DNA from: Rapana venosa
Lineage: Eukaryota > Mollusca > Gastropoda > Neogastropoda > Muricidae
Length of the DNA: 64,000 nt
NCBI GenBank assembly: GCA_028751875.1
Contig: CM054140.1
Coordinates: forward strand, 8,704,671-8,768,670
Direction: 5' to 3'
The notes beneath the pieces were generated by a model, which had not been told where the DNA came from, searched no databases, and saw only the letters and a program-made list of their open reading frames with translations. This document shows, in pieces, positions 58,856 through 64,000 of the stretch. The translations under genes and the position numbers were made by a program. Every line of letters begins with the position of its first letter. Position 1 is the first letter of the stretch.

Positions 58856-61657
58856 ACAAACCAAAAAAAACCCAAAAAAATTTTTGGTAAATATATTTTA
58901 AAAAAATAATAAATTACCTTGATACCTGTCAATATCATTCTGTGACTAATGTCACGATGGAATTAAAACTGGTCTAGAGCTATCATAATCAGTCTGTTAA
59001 TGTGCTGATGCAGAAATATTCAAGTTGATGCAGAAATATTCAAGTTTGCAGTTTCACTTCTTGCTGCCTCCATCTGGCTGACGTAACTCAATTAATATTG
59101 ATAGTTTAAAAACATGGCCACAGAGTAGGCAGATGAAAAGTTTGTTTGTTTGTTGTTGGGGTGTGTGTGTGTTTTTTGGGGGAGGGGGGTTCTGCTGTAG
59201 AGGTTCTATATGATGGTTTAATTTTGGAAATTGCTTTGTTTTCCTTTTTATTTTGTGCATATCAGGAGAAAGGAAAGAGGTGTAAATATCAGGATACAGA
59301 GAATTTTTTTTTTATCACACATACGCCCACACACACACAAACACGCACAATTGCACGCATGCATACACACACACACATGCTCATGCTCTCACACACACAT
59401 TTCCAAATTGTAACCTGCACTTGTTCTCAGCCCTTATCATGAAAATATTATTTTTTGATGCTTGATCCCAGAAAATTTACATAGAGAATTTGGTCATGAA
59501 ATGTGGGTAGAGGAATCCGTTAAAACATTCTTTTACAGACCAGAAATAAGAGATTTTGTTATGGTTATTTCTTGGAACGCCCCCTTATCTTTCCTCTCCA
59601 TCCCTGTTTTTATTTTTTCTATAAGAAGACTAATATTACCAAGTATGAAAAGACTACAAACATCATCAGCAGCATTAACAACAACACCACACATGCACAC
59701 GCACGCACACACACACACACACACACACGGTCTAATACAGTACAAAATAACTGATCTCATTGAAGGTATTGGTGGAACCAAAGGTCAACAAAAGGTAGAT
59801 TAGAAGGATTTTTAGAAAACAGCTTTTGAATAATATTAAATTTCAAAGAACCATTCTGGTGGTTCATTCATGCATGCATGCACATGTGCACACACTCACA
59901 CACAGAATTTAAAAGAACAATACACAATGTGCACAGACATGCACACAAAAGCATGTACAGTTGAAATTAGAGACACTGGTACAAGTCATCTTAGGAGTAA
60001 AACAGCATATGAATAATCCTTCCTTCAAATGAGCCACCAGCACATGGTCATCAGGTTTCACAAAAAGATGTCTGTGTAAACCTGTACCCCAATAAGCTTC
60101 AGTTGAAAAGTGTTCAAGAAGGATCAGTTTGAACCTGGACCGAATGAGCCTTAGGTTGTACAGTCAGACAGGCCAACAATGTGCACTGTAACTGTTTGAA
60201 ATGGATTTTGACTGGTTTGCTAAGTTGACTAATAGTTAATAAGAATGTAGTAAGAATGTCAATCAGTTATGAGTTAATAGGAATATGTTATGAGTTAATA
60301 AGAATGTAGGTGGCACTTTCTGTGCACAACCAATGAGCGAGAGATCCAGTATTTTTCAGAACTGGTACCACTGTTGTTGTTCTACTCCAGTTCAGGTGAC
60401 TGTCTGCTTCCAGAACCCAAGAAAAAGAAAACCAGTTTGTTTGCCAGTTCAGTTCCATAACATGCCTGTCAGTGTGTGTTCACTTCTTTGTTTTTGGTCG
60501 GGGGAGCATCAACAAGATTTTGTTTGTTTGTTGGTAATTTCTTTTGAGAAGTATGAGCCTTGAGGTTAAAGTCTTCCTCTGTCCTCTCCTGTTTCGAGGC
60601 CGGAGAAATCTGAAATAATTCAACCAGGATTTTTTTTAAAAAGTTGTTGGGGGTGAGGGGTGCAAAATCAATATGGCAATATTATCCAACATTATTATGC
60701 AGCAGTAATCATATTGCAACAGGGCACCTTCAGTATGAAAACAACTATAATAGGGCTCTCGGTGTCAACATAATATTGCCAGATTTAGTACGTGATTTAA
60801 ATTCCTGTCAGTCAACTTGAAACTGTTTTGATTCAGTACTGACGTGTGATTTTAAAACAACAAAAATTGCCACCAAAAACAAACAAAATCTAAGATGCTT
60901 CAGCATATGATGTCCTCAGCCCATGGGATGAGCTGAGCTGTACACAACTTGAATTAAATTGAATCTCATATTTTGTATACTCTTTATCACTTGTTTGTAT
61001 ATTCTTTGTCAATGGTCTTTTTCAGTTGTTTGTGTATTCTTTCTTGGTGGTCCCATTGCAGATGCAGCCGCTTCCTTTGTTGATAGCATTTTTTAACTGC
61101 ATGTAAAGAAACCAGACAGTAGAAGTTGAGAGAACTACATTAAAGCATACAAAACCGTATGAAAGCAGTAGGGATCTAGTTTCAGCTTTGGAACAAAAGA
61201 ACAAACTTTTTTAAAAACAACAATTTTTTATTAAGAACAAACAGTTGATATTAAAGCATTCTATGTTTATGAAGAAGAATTAAGGAAAAGTGATAAAACG
61301 GTGTAACTAAGATTCTTAGTAAGAAGTTGAGTTGTTAATGTTTTTAACGAAGGATCAAAAGAATTGTAATTCTCTGTGACCTGAAGGATAATGGCTTTCG
61401 GAGGTGGAGGGTGGTGGTTAATGGTGTTGGCATGTGGATGTATCAGATCATGACCCTTGTGTTCCCATCTGTTGTGATTGGTTGTTTAGCAAGGTCACTG
61501 CGGATGTGGATGTCTTAATGTGATGACACGTGTGTCCTTCTCTCTGCTGATTGCCTGCCATTAACATAGACACCATGAATAAAATGAAATATAAAAAAAA
61601 TGATAACCTATCATATTGAAGTTTGGTTTTATTTTGTACAAGTGTGCACATCTCTCT
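58856..61657. other. non-genic DNA with CA tracts
   Basis: CA-rich at 59310-59400 and 59690-59730; GT/G run at 59160-59190; tandem word TTGATGCAGAAATATTCAAG at 59003-59045; TGAGTTAATAAGAATGTAG repeats at 60230-60310. No exon supported. Confidence 0.45.
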
Positions 61658-61675
61658 CTATGTCTCTCTCTCTAT

Positions 61676-61750
<75 letters not shown>

Positions 61751-61758
61751 CTATCTTA
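61658..61758. repeat. (CT)n(CTAT)n microsatellite
   Basis: CTCTCT run of about 60 bp passing into CTATCTATCTATC. Confidence 0.97.
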
Positions 61759-61784
61759 TATGTAATGTGTGTGCTGTTGTTGTC

Positions 61785-61880
61785 TACAATTTAACGTCTG
61801 TTCATTCTAAGTGATATTAGATGAGGGAAATAGAAAGTGTAATGGAAGTTAAAGAAGGGAGAGGAAGGAATGGAAGGAGA
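61785..61880 (+). repeat. dispersed repeat H, copy 2
   Basis: CAATTTAACGTCTGTTCATT, GTGATATTAGATGAGGG and TGGAAGTTAAAGAA as at 3925-4045. Confidence 0.6.
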
Positions 61881-62306
61881 AAATATTAAGAAATAGCATC
61901 AGTGTTGGTATTTTTGTGAGAAAAAAAAACACCTAGAAAAGCAATAATGGTGATACTTTAAAACAGGAGACAAATTTAAACTCAACAATTTGGAAACATT
62001 AAATAACAATAATGTAACTACAATAAATATTCAAGTGGACTATGCAATAAATCTGTGAATGTGTGTGTGTACTGTTGAAACTGTTAAAATTAATGGTCTT
62101 TATGAAGACAAGCTTGTTACTTGTCGCTTGACCACTATTAAAATTAATGGTCTTTATGAAACAACTTGTCACTTTATACTTGTTTAGTTACAGGAGAAGT
62201 GACGATATATAAAAAAAAAAATGCACATCAGACCCATTTCCAGAGCTTGAAGTCTGTGATGACCAACATCAGAGTTAACCTGCTATAATTCGTCCATTGC
62301 TGACAT
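61881..62306. other. no recognised feature
   Basis: AT-rich; a direct duplication of TTAAAATTAATGGTCTTTAT at 62082 and 62128. Confidence 0.45.
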
Positions 62307-62316
62307 ATTCCAATGG

Positions 62317-62605
62317 GGACGGGATAGCTCAGTGGTCGGAGCACTCGCTCTCCCAGCCAAGTTGCTCGCAGCGTCGAGTGTGATTACCAGTTGAATGGGT
62401 CACCGTTTGCGTGCCTTGGCTTCAGTACAGTTCACCCAGCTGTAAATGGGTACCTGCCCTCTTTAGGGTCAGGGAAGGTAAAGCAGCGAGGGAGAGGAGA
62501 TGGGCGCCGCCCTCAATATGCTGGCCCTAGAGAAGTGAGGTCTCTGACTCCTCGCTCCCCTACGACCTTATAGGTTATGGGACTCCTTTACCTTTTTTAC
62601 CTTTT
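62317..62605 (+). mobile_element. SINE-B, copy 4, with target duplication
   Basis: Flanked by a 10-bp duplication ATTCCAATGG (62307-62316 and 62606-62615), which defines both ends of the family. Promoter words TAGCTCAGTGGTCGGAGCAC and GCAGCGTCGAGTGTGATTAC, then TGAATGGGTCACCG (5S C-box with changes). End CTTTACCTTTTTTACCTTTT. Confidence 0.93.
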
Positions 62606-62865
62606 ATTCCAATGGCAGAGGTCTCTTGGGCCCATAGTCTACCTGTTTTACACAAAGATTGGAGGAATTTTGTATCATAACACTTGTATAACTGATTATT
62701 AGAAAAGGTATTTTGAACCATAATAGACTTTGTCCTCAAGCTGGGTCTATTTTCGAGTGTATTTGATGTGAAAGACCTACTAGGTTGGGGTGAGGGGGAT
62801 GGAGATTGGTAATTTGTTCTTTACAGTGTGAAAAGCTAGAGCATGAAGGAGAATAAAAAATAAAA

Positions 62866-63153
62866 AAGTAAGGTAAAGGTGACCCATAACCTATATTAAG
62901 GTAGTAGGGGAGCGAGGCGTCAGAGACCTCACTTCTCTAGGGCCAGTGTATTGAGGGCAGCGCCCATCTCCTCTCCCTCGCTGCTTTACCTTCCCTGACC
63001 CTAAAGAGGGCAGGTACCCATTTACAGCTGGGGGAACTGTACTGAAGCCAAGGCACGAAAACGGTCACCCATCCAATTGGTAACCACGCTCGATGCTGCT
63101 TAACTTGGCTGGGGGAAAGCGAGTGCTCCGACCACTGAGCTACCCCGTCCCCC
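62866..63153 (-). mobile_element. SINE-B, copy 5, antisense
   Basis: Minus strand: GGGACGGGGTAGCTCAGTGG, AAGTTAAGCAGCATCGAGCG, ATTGGATGGGTGACCG, GGGCGCTGCCCTCAATACAC. Faces copy 4, forming an inverted pair about 260 bp apart. Confidence 0.92.
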
Positions 63154-63242
63154 ATGAAGGAGAATAATGGTGTCTAAAAGCAAATTGCAATTTTGATGGC
63201 GGGGTTTCAAGCCATCACCAGACACAAGTTGCAGGGTATTTT

Positions 63243-63538
63243 TTCATCAGTACTTACTCCACAGTTCAGTGGTCAGAGCACTCGCTTTCCCCAGCTAGGG
63301 TTATGCAGCATCGAGCGTGGTTACCACTTGGATGGGTGACAGTTTGCATGCCTTGGTTTCAGCACAGTCCCCCAGGTGTAAATGGGCATCTGCCTCTTTA
63401 GGGTCAGGAAATGTAAGGCAACAAGGGAGAGGAGATGAGCGCCGCCCTCAATATGCTGGCCCCTTGAGAAATTAAGGTCTCTGATGCCTCTCTCCCCTAC
63501 GACCACATAGGTTATGGGACACCTTTACTTTTACCTTT
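63243..63538 (+). mobile_element. SINE-B, copy 6, diverged
   Basis: GTTCAGTGGTCAGAGCACTC, GGGTTATGCAGCATCGAGCG, CACTTGGATGGGTGACAG, GAGGAGATGAGCGCCGCCC. 5' end lacks the GGGACGGGATAG start. Confidence 0.85.
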
Positions 63539-63540
63539 TT

Positions 63541-63710
63541 ATTGACTCCACTCCCATGCATGTCTTTGGATGAGTTTATAAACCGAGATCAAGCTTATGA
63601 ACACATGCTGGACATCTTGCATACAGGTTAAAACCACTTTCATCTTTTGGAAGAGTAGGCCATTGATTGCTGGTAAGAACTGATGACAACATTGAACAGA
63701 TGCATGCATA
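63541..63710 (+). mobile_element. SINE-A body fragment
   Basis: GACTCCACTCCCATGCATGT, CTTTGGATGAGTTTATAAAC, GAGTAGGCCATTGATTGC. Confidence 0.65.
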
Positions 63711-63877
63711 CTCATGTCGTAATGCTGAGGATTTTCCATTTGGAACATAACATCCAAATAAAACCACCCCAATACATCTTACAACGACTATTCTCTCTAA
63801 GGGAAAATAATATATCAGGACTTAATTTATGTTGCAATCAACAAAGCACTTGTTACAATTGGGCTTTGGTTCCAAAT

Positions 63878-64000
63878 TCAAGTCCTTCGGATGAGACTAT
63901 AAACCGAGGCTCCGTGTGCGACCGCACGCAGAACATCTTGCACACATGTTAAATCCTGTTCCGCTTTTCATATTCATTTTTATTTATTTATTCTTTTATA
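63878..64000 (+). mobile_element. SINE-A, running out of the window
   Basis: AAGTCCTTCGGATGAGACTA, CGCACGCAGAACATCTTGC, GTTAAATCCTGTTCCGC; then TTTATTTATTTATTC at the window end. Confidence 0.7.

Overview
This is eukaryotic, animal DNA, and most likely from a mollusc (probably a marine gastropod). Genes are split by GT-AG introns, intergenic and intronic DNA is packed with tRNA-headed SINEs, non-LTR retrotransposon fragments, DNA transposons, minisatellites and CA/GA microsatellites, and there are no bacterial operons. The mollusc assignment is inference from repeat style and protein similarity recalled from memory, not from a search.

Three host genes are supported. (1) 2235-3314 (+) is the terminal coding exon of an unidentified protein, with a low-complexity, Ser/Pro/Glu-rich tail carrying several Tyr-x-x-Leu/Ile motifs; the rest of the gene lies upstream of the window. 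(2) 12806-17294 (-) is a complete four-exon gene for CFAP144 (FAM183A), a ciliary microtubule inner protein of 139 residues; its start codon lies in a perfect TISU/YY1 element and an X-box (RFX) half-site sits just upstream. (3) 28700-54191 (+) is a complete 13-exon gene for FZR1/Cdh1 (fizzy-related), the WD40 activator of the anaphase-promoting complex, 481 residues, with C-box and C-terminal Ile-Arg tail.

Layout: 1-2234 minisatellite with a nested SINE; 2235-5450 terminal exon, 37-bp minisatellite and dispersed repeats; 5455-7000 antisense SINE inserted in a Ty3/Gypsy-like gag-protease relic; 7100-9980 low-complexity DNA; 9988-10800 nested SINEs; 12806-17294 CFAP144; 17568-19780 antisense 5'-truncated LINE; 20650-22430 SINEs, a split dispersed repeat and one orphan exon-like segment; 23490-27150 three degraded LINE pieces with nested SINEs; 28700-54191 FZR1, whose introns hold at least five antisense LINE pieces, two or three TTAA-flanked DNA transposons, a 1.5-kb 41-bp minisatellite and G-rich tracts; 54192-64000 3' flank with minisatellite, SINEs and microsatellites.

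The most notable signals are in the repeats: a SINE family whose promoter joins a tRNA-type A box to a 5S rRNA-type internal promoter; SINE bodies sharing different heads and tails; a 465-bp LINE deletion derivative with both ends and target duplications intact; a piggyBac-like element splitting a SINE; a candidate Kolobok-like element; a minisatellite grown from the last codons of a gene; and a splice branch-point candidate of FZR1 supplied by a dispersed repeat.
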